Below the pieces are notes generated by a model. It saw nothing but the letters and a program-made list of their open reading frames with translations. It was not told where the DNA came from and searched no databases. Shown piece after piece: positions 1 to 9,472 of a stretch of DNA of 51,431 bases. Made by a program: the position numbers and the translations under genes. The stretch spans positions 2,210,306 to 2,261,736 of the forward strand of contig NZ_LT546207.1 in NCBI RefSeq assembly GCF_900078665.2, written 5' to 3'. This DNA comes from Mycolicibacterium houstonense. GTDB taxonomy: Bacteria > Actinomycetota > Actinomycetes > Mycobacteriales > Mycobacteriaceae. Within the stretch, counting starts at the first letter, position 1, and each line of letters starts with the position of its first letter.

Positions 1-1360
1 GCGCAGGCTGCGGTTCCGGTGCCGCGCCCGGTGGCGGAGCGGTCACTCCCGGCGGCAAAGGCGTGCCGCCGAGCGGGCCGAAGATCTTCTCGTCCGGCAG
101 CACCCGGGAATCCGGCGGGATGCCCTGGGCGATCAGGTTGGGGTCGAGCGGGTACGGGCCCAGCGCGTGCTGGCGCTGCGCGATCGGTTGGAATCCCTTG
201 GGGTCGTTGCACAATTCGACCGTGGGTGCCCGCTTGCCGGGATGCGCCATGCAGGGGTAGTTGCGCGCACCACGGACGCCGATCGGCGAATCCTGCGGCA
301 ACTTGCAGTAGATGTCGTCCGGGGTGTCGGTCACGGTCGTATCGGCCGGAGAACGCCACGCCGACGGCGGCAGGAAACCCACCGTGCACGTCGGCGGATC
401 ACCCAGCCCCAGTGAGAAGTCGGCCATCGGCAGACCACTCGTGTTATTGGTCGGCGCGTAGGTCTGTAGCTGGGCGACATATGGCGGCAACAACACCAAT
501 AACTGCTCGATCGACGGGTTGTAGGTCACGGCGATCTGGCCGAACGTGGTCAGGTTCGCCAGCAGGACCGGCAAGGTCGGCTTGATCTGCTCGAGCAGTT
601 TGGTGGTCTCCTGAGCGAAACCCGGACCGTTGCGCAGCAGTGAGCGCACCTCGGGATCGTTCTCGGCGACCTGGCCGGTGATGCCGGCCATGCTGGCCGC
701 CCAGGTCTTGATGGAATCGGTGGTCTGGGCCTGTGCATCGAGGAACGGTTTGGAGTCATCGATCAAGGCACGAGTCTGATCGGATACCGCATTGGAATCC
801 CCGGTGATCGTCGATGCCGAGTCGAGCAGCGAACCGAAGTCGTAGCCGGTCCCGTTGAACGCGTTGTAGGACTCGTCCAGCAACTGGCTCAGCTTGTCCT
901 TCGGGATGGTGTCCACCAGTGCGCTGAGCTGATCGAGCATCGGCCCGACCTGCTGCGGGATCTTGGTGTCCGACATCGCGATCACCGATCCGTTGTCCAG
1001 GTACGGCCCAGAGTCGGTGCGCGGCAACAACTCGACGTACTGCTCCCCGACTGCCGACATACTCCGGACCTCTGCGGCCAGGTCTGCCGGTACCTTCGGG
1101 GAGCGGTCCAGAGACAATGTCGCCTCAGCACCCTTCTCGGTCAGTTCCACCGACGTCACCTTGCCGATTTGGGAACCGCGGTAGGTGACATTGCTGAACT
1201 GGTACAGGCCTCCGGTCGCCGGCAGTTCCATCTTCACCGTGATGCGACCGATGCCGAGCAGTGTCGGCACCTGCATATAGGCGAACAGCATGACGGCCAC
1301 ACCGACTACGGAAGCGACGGTGAAGAGGATCAGCTGCGTCCGGATGAAGCGGGTGAGCAT
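1..1360 (-). CDS. mceF: Mce family protein, F subunit (partial, C-terminus outside the window)
   Basis: Sixth Mce-domain protein of a YrbE/Mce lipid importer. The start ATG at 1360 directly abuts the stop of mceE. The N-terminus (MLTRFIRTQLILFTVASVVG) is a single membrane anchor, followed by the MlaD/Mce domain with the usual VTYRGSQIGKV-type loop near residue 57. A long helical, Asn/Asp-rich middle and a Pro-rich tail (PLPPGVTAPPPGAAPEPQPA) follow. The frame is open to base 2, so the stop lies beyond the edge. Family knowledge: six Mce subunits assemble into a periplasmic tube that carries hydrophobic substrates to the YrbE permease. The substrate of this paralogue cannot be told from sequence. 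Confidence 0.9.
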   Translation of the reverse strand, partial: MLTRFIRTQLILFTVASVVGVAVMLFAYMQVPTLLGIGRITVKMELPATGGLYQFSNVTYRGSQIGKVTSVELTEKGAEATLSLDRSPKVPADLAAEVRSMSAVGEQYVELLPRTDSGPYLDNGSVIAMSDTKIPQQVGPMLDQLSALVDTIPKDKLSQLLDESYNAFNGTGYDFGSLLDSASTITGDSNAVSDQTRALIDDSKPFLDAQAQTTDSIKTWAASMAGITGQVAENDPEVRSLLRNGPGFAQETTKLLEQIKPTLPVLLANLTTFGQIAVTYNPSIEQLLVLLPPYVAQLQTYAPTNNTSGLPMADFSLGLGDPPTCTVGFLPPSAWRSPADTTVTDTPDDIYCKLPQDSPIGVRGARNYPCMAHPGKRAPTVELCNDPKGFQPIAQRQHALGPYPLDPNLIAQGIPPDSRVLPDEKIFGPLGGTPLPPGVTAPPPGAAPEPQPA

Positions 1361-2731
1361 TTATCCGCCACCCCCTGTCGGTGGAGTAGGTGCTGGAGGT
1401 GCCGGGGGTGGATCCCCGGGGGCCGAACCGGCTTGCGGCGCATAGGGTCCGGCAAACACCGAGGTCGACCCAGCGGCCGGGGCCTCCGGTTGTGGCGGGC
1501 CGCCCGGCATGATCATCGGGGCCGGTGGCACCACCGGAAGTACCGGACCCGAGTAGGCGGGAGCCGGCATCTCCGGCGCGGGCGGCGCCTCGGGGGCCGG
1601 CGGGAACGCATCCGGCGGCGGCGGGGCGACCCCAGTCTTGAGCGGGTCATAGGTGTAGTTCAGGTAATTCGGATCCCCTGGCACCGGAACGTTCTGCGCG
1701 TCGCCCTGCTCCCAGCGGGTGCCCAGCATCAGGCTCCGCTTCAAGTGCGGGATTGTCATGTCGAAGTACGCGTAAAGATTGTAGTAATCGCCACGGATGG
1801 CCCGGTCCATGAAGCTCTGGGTAAAGGGGAAGTGTGGGGCATATTCGAGCGCCGCAGTCAGGTCCGGGCCGACATTGGCCAGGGCTTTGAGAGCGGGCTC
1901 CAGGTTTTTCAGATTTCTGACCAGGTCAGCCTGTGACTCGTTGACGAACTGGTTCGCGGTCGCGCTGAAGGTGCCGAGCTTCTGCAGCGCGGTGGTGAAT
2001 CTCGGACGCTCTTTGATCAAAACATCGAGAGCGGGGGGAATCTTCTCCAGCGCCCGGGTGATGACATCGCGTTGTCCGGCGAAGGTCGATGCCAGGCGGT
2101 TCAAACCTTCGATCGACGCAACAATGTTGTCCCGCTGGGCATCCAGTGCCCCGACGAACGTATCCAGTCGAGTGAGCAGGTCACGGAAATCAGTTTCGCG
2201 GCCGTTGATCGCGGCACTGAAGTTGTGGATTATGTCGCCCATTTGGCCGAGACCACCGCCGTTCACCACCGCGGCCAGTGAGGACAGCGTCTGCTCCGTC
2301 GTCGGATAGGTCGACGAGTTGTTGAGCTGAATCGTCGCTCCCGGGGAAAGTTTTCCCTCCGGGGCCTGCCCCGCGGGCGGGTTGATCGCCAGATGCATCG
2401 AGCCCAGCAAGCTCGTCTGTCCGATGCTGGCCACCACGTTGGCCGGCACCACGACACCGGGCTTCACCGAGAACTCGACGTCGGCGTGCCAGTCCCGCAC
2501 CGACAGACTGCGCACGCTACCGACGACGACATCATTCATCATCACCGGCGAATTCGGTTCCAGCGTCGCCACATTCGCAATCTCGACGTGGTAGACGCTG
2601 GACTCCGCACCCCGGCCCACCGCCCCGGGCAGGGGCAGCGAGTTCACGCCCTGGAAGGCACACCCACTGGTGGTCAGCGCGACGCAAGAACCGACCGCGA
2701 TCGCCAGTCGTACCGGATGTCCCCTCGTCAT
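1361..2731 (-). CDS. mceE: Mce family lipoprotein, E subunit
   Basis: 456-residue Mce protein. The signal peptide ends in a lipobox (TTSGC, Cys24), so this is the lipidated E subunit, as in other mce operons. The Mce domain follows at about residues 45-130, then a coiled region with repeated D..A.LxxLxxxxxxN patterns. The C-terminal 100 residues are very rich in Pro and Ala (APPPPDAFPPAPEAPPAP and similar). The start overlaps the stop of mceD by 4 bases (ATGA) and the stop abuts mceF, so translation is coupled. It is expected to sit anchored in the outer leaflet of the plasma membrane within the Mce tube. Confidence 0.92.
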   Translation of the reverse strand: MTRGHPVRLAIAVGSCVALTTSGCAFQGVNSLPLPGAVGRGAESSVYHVEIANVATLEPNSPVMMNDVVVGSVRSLSVRDWHADVEFSVKPGVVVPANVVASIGQTSLLGSMHLAINPPAGQAPEGKLSPGATIQLNNSSTYPTTEQTLSSLAAVVNGGGLGQMGDIIHNFSAAINGRETDFRDLLTRLDTFVGALDAQRDNIVASIEGLNRLASTFAGQRDVITRALEKIPPALDVLIKERPRFTTALQKLGTFSATANQFVNESQADLVRNLKNLEPALKALANVGPDLTAALEYAPHFPFTQSFMDRAIRGDYYNLYAYFDMTIPHLKRSLMLGTRWEQGDAQNVPVPGDPNYLNYTYDPLKTGVAPPPPDAFPPAPEAPPAPEMPAPAYSGPVLPVVPPAPMIMPGGPPQPEAPAAGSTSVFAGPYAPQAGSAPGDPPPAPPAPTPPTGGGG

Positions 2732-4191
2732 GCTGGAGGCGTCCCTTCTGCTGGTGACGGTGCGGCAGGCGCCAGCGCTTCAGCGGCGAGCGGCCCTGGA
2801 GGGGGTCCCGGTTGCGGGCCCGTTTGTCCCGCAGCCGGATTGAGCATGTCGGACACCGTGTTCGGCATGTTGGGCGGATAGAACTCGCCACCCGGCAGCA
2901 GCTGCTGGGCACCTGGCGGCGGCACCCCGGGCTCCCTGCCGGTGAACGGCGGAGGCGGCTCCGGGCCGGGGTTGTAGGCCGAGATCGCCGGCGGGATCTC
3001 GGGCGCCATAGGCGATCCACCGTCACCTCCGGGTGCCAGACCTGGCTCGGAGTACTCGATCATCTCGGGGCTGGCCGACGGCATCAGGTACGGCGATATC
3101 GGGAACGGCAGGTAGTTGAAGTTGATCAACCGGAGCGCAGGCCCGAGATACTGCGAGCACAGTTTCGCGGTCTCTGGCGCGGTGGTGTTCTCGACCGCGC
3201 CGATGGCACCGCAGATGAACTCGACCGGGTTGGAGAAGTTGTTCATCACGAACTGGCCGACGGGACTGCCGGTGTCCGGGTTGTAGATGTTGTAGCCGTT
3301 CATGAACGCGTTGGGCGCGACGTGAAGCAGCTGCTCGATGTGCATCTTGTTGTCGACCAGGTTCTGGGTGACGTTGGCCAACCGCTGCACCTGCTCGGAG
3401 GTCTGGTCGCGGCTGCCCGCGACAAACCGCTGCACCTCGACCACCGCCACCGACAGGTTCGTCAGCGCCGCATCGAGGTCTGATCGGCTACCGTCGACCA
3501 CGCTGGTCAAGGTCGCCAACCGATTCTGGAACTGCACCACCTGCTGGTTGCTGTCCCGCAGCGCGGTGACGAACGTCTGCAGATTTTTGATGATGTCCAC
3601 GATGTTGCCGCTGCCCTCGGCCAGGATCCGGGCCACACCCGACAACTGCGAAATCGTCTGGCGCAGTTTGTCACCGTTGCCGGCCATCGCGTCGGCAGTG
3701 CTGTTGATGAACCGGGACACAGACGTCCCGTCGACCCCGCTCTGCGGTCCGAGATCGGTGGACAGCCGCATCAGCTGTTCCTTGACCTGATCCCACTCCA
3801 CCGGAACGGCCGTGCGGTCCAGGCCGATCACCGCGTCGTCGGGCAGCGTAGGACCACTCGACCGGTAGGCCGGTGCGAGCTGCACATAGCGGGCGGCGAC
3901 CAGGTTCTGGGCCACGATCACCGCCTTGGCATCGGCGGGGATCGGCACGTCGTGATCGACCTTGAGCGTGACGCGGGTCTGCGTGCCCTCGGGTTTGATG
4001 GATTCGATGGTTCCGACCTTCACCCCGGAGACCCGGACGTCGTCACCCGGGTACACACCGGTGGCCGAGGTGAACAGAGCGGAGATGGTCTTCTGACCGA
4101 AGAACGCCTGGCGCACCACCACTGCCGCACCGACCACCAGCAGCGCCACCAACGCCACCGCCAGCCACTTACCGACACGACTACGGTTCAT
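2728..4191 (-). CDS. mceD: Mce family protein, D subunit
   Basis: 487-residue Mce protein. A membrane anchor at about residues 9-28 (WLAVALVALLVVGAAVVV) is followed by the Mce/MlaD domain (TGVYPGDDVRVSGVKVGT near residue 43). A helical region and a Pro/Gly-rich tail of about 120 residues follow (EPPPPFTGREPGVPPP and similar). It overlaps mceC by 1 base and mceE by 4 bases. Length and the Pro-rich tail match D subunits of mycobacterial mce operons. Role inferred from the family: a subunit of the substrate-conducting tube. Confidence 0.9.
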   Translation of the reverse strand: MNRSRVGKWLAVALVALLVVGAAVVVRQAFFGQKTISALFTSATGVYPGDDVRVSGVKVGTIESIKPEGTQTRVTLKVDHDVPIPADAKAVIVAQNLVAARYVQLAPAYRSSGPTLPDDAVIGLDRTAVPVEWDQVKEQLMRLSTDLGPQSGVDGTSVSRFINSTADAMAGNGDKLRQTISQLSGVARILAEGSGNIVDIIKNLQTFVTALRDSNQQVVQFQNRLATLTSVVDGSRSDLDAALTNLSVAVVEVQRFVAGSRDQTSEQVQRLANVTQNLVDNKMHIEQLLHVAPNAFMNGYNIYNPDTGSPVGQFVMNNFSNPVEFICGAIGAVENTTAPETAKLCSQYLGPALRLINFNYLPFPISPYLMPSASPEMIEYSEPGLAPGGDGGSPMAPEIPPAISAYNPGPEPPPPFTGREPGVPPPGAQQLLPGGEFYPPNMPNTVSDMLNPAAGQTGPQPGPPPGPLAAEALAPAAPSPAEGTPPA

Positions 4192-5273
4192 CAGCGCGAA
4201 CCTCCGGGAATTCCGTTGTAGGGCAACGGCAGTTCGGCGCGCGGGCCGGCATTGTCCGGCGGCTGGCCGGCGTTGGTCCCGCGCCGGAATCCAAATGCGT
4301 AGTCGAAGAACGGCTGCAACAGCTGAGCCGGCTGCAAGTTCGGGACGTAGGCGTTGTAGTACGCCCCGTTCGCCAGGGTCTCGGCCTGCGACAACTGGAA
4401 CTTGTTCAGGTTCGGTAATGCCTTGCTGATGTTGTCGCGGTTGCGTTCCAGCATCGCGGTCACCGAGTTCAGCCGCTTGAGCGTCGGCGCCAGCTCCGCC
4501 TCGTTGTCGGCGACGAGTCCACTGAGTTGCTGCGAGACCGCCGAGGTGTTGGCCAGCAGATCCACGATGGCCTGGCGGCGGTCATTGAGCACCGCCAGCA
4601 GATCATTGGCGTTGAGGATCAACGTGTTCAGTTGCTCGCTGCGCTGCGACAGCACCACGGTCACGTCGCTGGCACTCTTGAGCAGGCTCGCCAGACTCTC
4701 GTTGCGCCCATTGATCGATTTCGACAAGCGGCTCAGGCCGTCGAAGGTCGGCCCCAGCTTGGGGGCAACCTGATCGATGGTCGCAGACAGCGTGTCCAGG
4801 GATTGGTTCAGCGACGCCGTGTCGGTCCCCGCCGAATTCGTGGTCAGGTCGCTGACCGCGTCGGTCAGCGAGTACGGCGATGACGTACGCGACGTGGGGA
4901 TCACGTCGGTGGTGCGCAGCGTGCCGGCGCCATCTGATTCCAGCGTCAGCACCCGCTCTCCGAGGAGAGACCCGGTGCGGATGTGCGCGGTGGTCAACGA
5001 CCCCAGCGGGTACTTGCCCTCGGTGGTGAAAGTGACCAGCGCGTCACCATTCTGCAGCGACACATCGGTGACCGAACCGATCTTGATGCCGGACAAGGTC
5101 ACGTCGTTGCCGGGGGCAATCCCGCCGGCCTCGCTGAACAGGGCCTGATGGCGTACGGACGAGGCCCATTGCAGCAACCGTTCGGGCTGCAGCCCGACGG
5201 CGATGATGAGAATCATCAGCACGACGCCGATGAAACCTGCCTTGATCAGATTTGATTCGCGGTACTTGAGCAT
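4191..5273 (-). CDS. mceC: Mce family protein, C subunit
   Basis: 360-residue Mce protein. An ATG at 5288 is in frame, but the ATG at 5273 (MLKYRESNLIKAG) gives a one-base TGATG overlap with the mceB stop, the pattern used throughout this operon, so 5273 is preferred. One membrane segment (about residues 12-30) is followed by the Mce domain (GGIAPGNDVTLSGIKIGSV) and a helical region ending near PAQLLQPFFDYAFGFRRG. No Pro-rich tail is seen beyond PPDNAGPRAELPLP. The position between B and D supports the subunit letter. Confidence 0.9.
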   Translation of the reverse strand: MLKYRESNLIKAGFIGVVLMILIIAVGLQPERLLQWASSVRHQALFSEAGGIAPGNDVTLSGIKIGSVTDVSLQNGDALVTFTTEGKYPLGSLTTAHIRTGSLLGERVLTLESDGAGTLRTTDVIPTSRTSSPYSLTDAVSDLTTNSAGTDTASLNQSLDTLSATIDQVAPKLGPTFDGLSRLSKSINGRNESLASLLKSASDVTVVLSQRSEQLNTLILNANDLLAVLNDRRQAIVDLLANTSAVSQQLSGLVADNEAELAPTLKRLNSVTAMLERNRDNISKALPNLNKFQLSQAETLANGAYYNAYVPNLQPAQLLQPFFDYAFGFRRGTNAGQPPDNAGPRAELPLPYNGIPGGSR

Positions 5274-6298
5274 CAGGGCTCTGAGCACCTCCCGCCTTCT
5301 TGTTTGATCATCGGGAAGTGCGCGGTGCGCCCCTGCAGATCGGTGACACGGATGGCAAGTCCGCAGATGTAGTACATGATCCAGCTGCCGTAGGAGCCCA
5401 GCCGGGCCAGCTTGCGGAAGTTGTCGGGGGCTTTCTGCAGACCTCGGTCGAGAACGATCTGGTGGTCATCGAGCAACGGCGCCAATCGGTTCATCTCGTC
5501 GACCGTGCCCTTGAGCGGCGGCCGGGCCTCGGTGAGCAGGCCGGCAAGCGAGGCGGTTCCGTTGTCCAGCTGCGTCACCGCAGTGCCGAGCGGGTCACGG
5601 TCCTGTGACAGGCCGCTGATCAGCTGTTCCAGACGGTCAACCGTTCCGTCGAACTTCTTGCCGTCTTTCGCCAGGGTTCCGACCACCGAATTCAGGTTGT
5701 CGATCAGCTGCTGGATCACCTGATCGTTGTTGGCCAACGTGTTCGAGAACGACGAGGTCTTGCTCAGCAGTGAGTCGAGCGTGCCTCCCTGCCCCTGGAA
5801 GATCTGGATGAGCGACGAGGTCAGCGCATTGACGTCCTGGGGATTGAGCCCCTGGATCACCGGGCGCAGGCCGCCGAGCAACAGATCGAGGTCCAGCGCA
5901 CTTGCGGTGCGGTCCTTGGGGATCTGCGATCCGGCCGGCAGCAGTTTCGTCGACCCGGGGCTGTCGATCAGCTCGAGGTACCGGTCCCCCACCAGGTTGA
6001 GGTAGCGGACCGCGACCTTGGTGCTGGTGGTGAGCGCGACGCTACGGTCGGTGTCGAAGTCCACCTTGACCGACTTGTCCGGTTGCAGCGAAACGCTTTT
6101 CACAGTTCCGACGCGGACGCCGGCCACCCGTACCGAGTCTCCGGCCTCCAGTCGTGACGCATCACCGAAGACCGCCGAGTAACCCGAGTAGGAACCGCCG
6201 CGGTACTCCGAGAACGTCATGAACAGGAAGGCTGTGAGCACAGCCATCACCACGGCGAACGACGTGAACTTGAGGAATGTGCTTCTGCCGCGCGTCAT
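5273..6298 (-). CDS. mceB: Mce family protein, B subunit
   Basis: 341-residue Mce protein. The N-terminal anchor is at about residues 9-29 (LKFTSFAVVMAVLTAFLFM). The Mce domain carries SRLEAGDSVRVAGVRVGTV and YLNLVGDRYLELI, typical of the B subunit. The helical part ends with FRKLARLGSYGSWIMYYICGLAIRV, a conserved B-subunit ending. It overlaps mceA by 4 bases and mceC by 1 base. It is inferred to be a tube subunit of the same importer. Confidence 0.92.
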   Translation of the reverse strand: MTRGRSTFLKFTSFAVVMAVLTAFLFMTFSEYRGGSYSGYSAVFGDASRLEAGDSVRVAGVRVGTVKSVSLQPDKSVKVDFDTDRSVALTTSTKVAVRYLNLVGDRYLELIDSPGSTKLLPAGSQIPKDRTASALDLDLLLGGLRPVIQGLNPQDVNALTSSLIQIFQGQGGTLDSLLSKTSSFSNTLANNDQVIQQLIDNLNSVVGTLAKDGKKFDGTVDRLEQLISGLSQDRDPLGTAVTQLDNGTASLAGLLTEARPPLKGTVDEMNRLAPLLDDHQIVLDRGLQKAPDNFRKLARLGSYGSWIMYYICGLAIRVTDLQGRTAHFPMIKQEGGRCSEP

Positions 6299-7572
6299 CC
6301 CGGTTGTCCGATCTGCATGGTGTTACGTGGCGGGCCGTCCAGCGGGCCGAACAGGATCTGCTTGAGGCCGTCGGAGTTCAGCAAGATGCCCTGGTTTCCG
6401 TACTTCCACGGGTTGGCGTTGGTGTCGGTAACGAGGTACTTGGCCTTGTTGCCGAATCCGATGTACGGCAACCCCATGCACTTCGGGCCGCCCTTGGCTG
6501 CCACCTTCGGCAGGTTCGACGGGTAACGGTAACGCTCGATGCCGAGCGTGAACGCCACGTTGACCACGACTCCGGGTTCCGCCTGCGGTGGCTGGTGCAG
6601 AAGGTACAGCATGCCCTTGAGGCCGCACTCGATTCCCGGCCCGTACTCGTTGAGCAGGTCGGTGGTGGGCGCCAACAGGTTCAGCGTGGTACTGAGCGCC
6701 TGCCGGTTGCCGCCGATCACCTCGTTGCCGACGTCGGCCAGGCCGATCGAGCTGACCAGGAAGGTGTCGAGATTCTGCTGCTCGGCCACGATGCTGTCGC
6801 TGAGGCGGTTGGTGTTATCGACGGTCCTGAGCAGATCGGGTGCCGCGTCACCGTAGGCCCGCGATACAGCAGCCATGCTCTCGATGTCGCCGGTGAGGTT
6901 GGGCAGGCTGGGCTCGAGTTTCTCCAGGAGGGCCTCGAAGTCGGTCACGGCCTGGCCCATCGCCTCACCGCGTCCCGAGAACGCGGACGACAGAGCGCCC
7001 AGGGTTTCGTTCAGCTTCGCCGGGTCGATCTTGTCGAGGACCTGGGTGAGTTGTTGGAAGACGGTGTTCATCTCGACGGTGACATGCTCACCCTGCAGGG
7101 TCTGGCCCGGGCGCAGTCTTTCCGCCGACGGCTCGTCCGGCGGGATGAGCTGGACGTACTTGGCGCCGAACACCGTGGTCGAGGCGATGTCGGCACGCAC
7201 ATTGCCCGGAATCAGGTGCAGCTGGGACGGATTCATCGCCAGGTGCAGCACGGCCTTGCCGTCGGGCCTGGTCTCGATCGAACTCACGGTGCCGACCTGC
7301 ACACCGCGCATCTTGACCTTGGCGTCCGGGTTCATCACCAGGCCGGCCCGGTCCGAGATGAGGGTGATCGGCTCGGTCTTGGTGAAGCTGCCGCGGAACA
7401 GCGCGATCGCCAGGCCGATCACCAGGCCCACCGCGACCACGGTCGCCAGGCCGGCCAGTGGCCGTGCGGAGCCGCCCGCGCCGAAGCTGCGACCGGGGCG
7501 GGCCGCCACCGGCGCTGCGGCACTTGCGGTTTCGGACCGGTGGGCTGGGCCCGGACCGACGTTTCGTGTCAA
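6295..7572 (-). CDS. mceA: Mce family protein, A subunit
   Basis: 425-residue Mce protein starting at TTG 7572, preceded by GGGAGAAGAG in the 9-base gap after yrbEB. An unusually long, Ala/Arg/Gly-rich cytoplasmic leader of about 40 residues precedes the membrane segment (PLAGLATVVAVGLVIGLAIA). The Mce domain follows (MNPDAKVKMRGVQVGTV; STTVFGAKYVQLIPP), then a helical region and a C-terminal stretch (RYRYPSNLPKVAAKGGPKC) typical of A subunits. The class is certain. Which numbered mycobacterial mce locus this corresponds to is not decided, because the flanks (ALDH and CoA-transferase) differ from the classical mce1-4 neighbourhoods. Confidence 0.92.
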   Translation of the reverse strand: MTRNVGPGPAHRSETASAAAPVAARPGRSFGAGGSARPLAGLATVVAVGLVIGLAIALFRGSFTKTEPITLISDRAGLVMNPDAKVKMRGVQVGTVSSIETRPDGKAVLHLAMNPSQLHLIPGNVRADIASTTVFGAKYVQLIPPDEPSAERLRPGQTLQGEHVTVEMNTVFQQLTQVLDKIDPAKLNETLGALSSAFSGRGEAMGQAVTDFEALLEKLEPSLPNLTGDIESMAAVSRAYGDAAPDLLRTVDNTNRLSDSIVAEQQNLDTFLVSSIGLADVGNEVIGGNRQALSTTLNLLAPTTDLLNEYGPGIECGLKGMLYLLHQPPQAEPGVVVNVAFTLGIERYRYPSNLPKVAAKGGPKCMGLPYIGFGNKAKYLVTDTNANPWKYGNQGILLNSDGLKQILFGPLDGPPRNTMQIGQPG

Positions 7573-7581
7573 CTCTTCTCC

Positions 7582-8439
7582 CTAACCCGACAGGTTGAAG
7601 TTTCCGTTGGAGCCGTAGACCGACAGCGACACCAACAGGGTCACCGAGACCACGACGATCAGCGAGGTACGCACGGCGTTGCCGACCGCCACCCCGACAC
7701 CCGACGGCCCGCCGGAGGCGAAGTAGCCGAAGTAGGTGTGGATCAACAGGATGGTGATGGCCATCAGGACGGCCTGCAGGAACGACCACAGCAGGTCGAT
7801 CGGATTGAGGAACGTCGTGAAGTAGTGGTCGTAGAGCCCACCGGACTGGCCGAGCAGCACCACGGTGGTGAATTGGGAGGCCAGGAAGGACAGGATCACC
7901 GCGATGGCGTACAGCGGGGTGATGGCGATCATCCCGGCCACGATGCGGGTGGACACCAGATACTCGACCGGTCGGATGGCCATGGATTCGAGTGCGTCGA
8001 TCTCTTCGTTGATCCGCATCGCGCCGAGCTGTGCGGTGACGCCCGCGCCGAAGGTGGCGGCCAGGCCGATGCCGGCCACCACGGGCGCCGCGATGCGGAC
8101 GTTGATGAACGCCGCCAGGAACCCGGTCAACGCCTCGATGCCGATGTTGCCCAGTGAGGAGTAGCCCTGGATCGCCAGCACGCCGCCGGTGGCCAGGGTC
8201 AGGAATCCGACGATCACGACGGTGCCGCCGATCATCGCCAATGTGCCTGCACCCATTGAGATCTCGGCGATCAGCCGGACCAGCTCCTTGCGGTAGTGCA
8301 TCGCCGCGTGCGGGGTGCCTGCCAGGGCCTTGAGATAGAACAGCGTGTGATCGCCGATCCGGCTCAGGGTCGAAACCGGCTTGTTGAACTGTCGGGTCAA
8401 CCGTGGGTAGGTCGACCGCAGGATCGTCATGGTTCCCAT
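7582..8439 (-). CDS. yrbEB: YrbE/MlaE-type permease, B subunit
   Basis: 285-residue integral membrane protein with about five to six hydrophobic segments. It has the MlaE-family cytoplasmic motif NEEIDALESMAIRPVEYLV (roughly residues 143-161), which contacts the MceG ATPase in this family. It ends next to mceA with a 9-base gap and starts 9 bases after the yrbEA stop. An internal ATG nine bases downstream is an alternative start. Together with YrbEA it should form the inner-membrane channel of the Mce importer. The ATPase (MceG) is encoded elsewhere, as is usual. Confidence 0.93.
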   Translation of the reverse strand: MGTMTILRSTYPRLTRQFNKPVSTLSRIGDHTLFYLKALAGTPHAAMHYRKELVRLIAEISMGAGTLAMIGGTVVIVGFLTLATGGVLAIQGYSSLGNIGIEALTGFLAAFINVRIAAPVVAGIGLAATFGAGVTAQLGAMRINEEIDALESMAIRPVEYLVSTRIVAGMIAITPLYAIAVILSFLASQFTTVVLLGQSGGLYDHYFTTFLNPIDLLWSFLQAVLMAITILLIHTYFGYFASGGPSGVGVAVGNAVRTSLIVVVSVTLLVSLSVYGSNGNFNLSG

Positions 8440-8448
8440 ATCCGCTAC

Positions 8449-9246
8449 CTATCCCGACGTCATCCGGATACCGATGGCCGTGACGACCACGTTGATCACG
8501 AACAACGCCATGAAGGCGTACACCACCGTCTCGTTCACCGCGTTACCCACCGCCTTGGCTCCGCCGCCGACGATCGTCAGGCCGCGGAAGCAGGCGACCA
8601 GGCCGGCGATCAAGCCGAACAGCGCGGCCTTGATGCAGGAGATGATCACCTCGGGCACACCGGTCAGCAGCGTGATGCCTGCGGCGAACGCACCCGGGTT
8701 CACGTCCTGGATGAAGACCGAGAACACATAGCCGCCCAGGATGCCGATGATCACCACCAGGCTGTTGAGCAGCAGCGCCACCAGTCCGGATGCCAGGATG
8801 CGCGGGGTCACCAGCCGCTGCACGGGGTTGATCCCGAGCACCTCCATGGCGTCGATCTCCTCGCGGATGGTGCGTGAACCCAGGTCGGCGCACATCGCCG
8901 TCGCCCCGGCGCCGGCCACGATCAGCACCGTCACCATCGGACCGAGCTGGGTCACCGCGCCGAAGGCCGCACCCGCGCCGGACAGATCCGCCGCGCCCAG
9001 TTCTCGCAGGAGGATGTTGAGCGTGAAGCTCACCAGCACGGTGAACGGGATTGCCACCAGCAGCGTCGGCGCCATCGACACCCGGGCCACGAACCAGCAC
9101 TGTTCCAGGAACTCCCGGCCCTGAAACGGTCTCTTGAAGATGAACCGAATGGCGTCCAGGGACATCGCGAACAATGCCCCGACGGCCTGCATCGGTCCCG
9201 ACAGATTGCGGGCCAGCGAGACTCCGGTTGACCATTTATCTGCCAT
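8449..9246 (-). CDS. yrbEA: YrbE/MlaE-type permease, A subunit
   Basis: 265-residue membrane permease and first gene of the mce operon. The frame extends upstream to 9321, but the ATG at 9246 (MADKWSTG) has a clear AGGAG six bases before it and gives the normal family length. The MlaE motif REEIDAMEVLGINPVQRLV is present, with several hydrophobic helices such as MVTVLIVAGAGATAMCADLG. It pairs with YrbEB. The long gene-free stretch upstream (9247-9785) is the likely promoter region of the whole operon. Confidence 0.93.
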   Translation of the reverse strand: MADKWSTGVSLARNLSGPMQAVGALFAMSLDAIRFIFKRPFQGREFLEQCWFVARVSMAPTLLVAIPFTVLVSFTLNILLRELGAADLSGAGAAFGAVTQLGPMVTVLIVAGAGATAMCADLGSRTIREEIDAMEVLGINPVQRLVTPRILASGLVALLLNSLVVIIGILGGYVFSVFIQDVNPGAFAAGITLLTGVPEVIISCIKAALFGLIAGLVACFRGLTIVGGGAKAVGNAVNETVVYAFMALFVINVVVTAIGIRMTSG

Positions 9247-9397
9247 GAACGCTCCTGCCCCGGCTGGTGACTGCCACCCCCGCAGTCGGTGCGCCGATGT
9301 TAAGTGCTCCACCGCGCACATGCGCGAAGAAGTTCTGTCCGTACGGTGTGGCCGCCGGCCCGGGCCGGGTCATGCCGCAGCCCCGGTCGCGGCACAA

Positions 9398-9415
9398 GCC
9401 AACCGGCCGGTTGGC
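9398..9415. promoter_or_regulatory. Perfect 18-base palindrome, candidate operator
   Basis: GCCAACCGGCCGGTTGGC reads identically on both strands. It lies about 152 bases upstream of the yrbEA start, in the only long non-coding interval. Size and symmetry fit a dimeric repressor site. GC-rich DNA produces short palindromes by chance, but 18 perfect bases is long. Confidence 0.45.
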
Positions 9416-9433
9416 CGCCACGGGCTGGCGCAG

Positions 9434-9472
9434 CCACGTGAAACACGATGGGCCACAATATTTTTCACGTGG
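9434..9472. promoter_or_regulatory. Inverted repeat with two CACGTG cores
   Basis: CCACGTGAAA (9434-9443) is repeated inverted and perfectly as TTTCACGTGG (9463-9472) around a 19-base, AT-rich spacer (ACAATATTTT). The two CACGTG cores start 31 bases apart, about three helical turns, so both would face the same side of the DNA. Located about 190-225 bases upstream of yrbEA. Candidate regulatory site for the mce operon. Confidence 0.45.

Noticed and set aside
6277..8157. 626-codon open frame on the plus strand across mceA and yrbEB
   Set aside because: Antisense to well-supported mce/yrbE genes; composition is Arg/Gly/His-rich, as expected from mirrored high-GC codons, and no family is recognised.
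1..9246. Assignment of this mce operon to mce4 (cholesterol import)
   Set aside because: Neither hsd4A/fdxD-type neighbours nor KstR-like sites are seen next to yrbEA; the flanks are ALDH and CoA-transferase.
9457..9471. Possible fifth ACCAAATATTTGTTC site before the mce operon
   Set aside because: Only about 9 of 15 bases match; below the other four sites.
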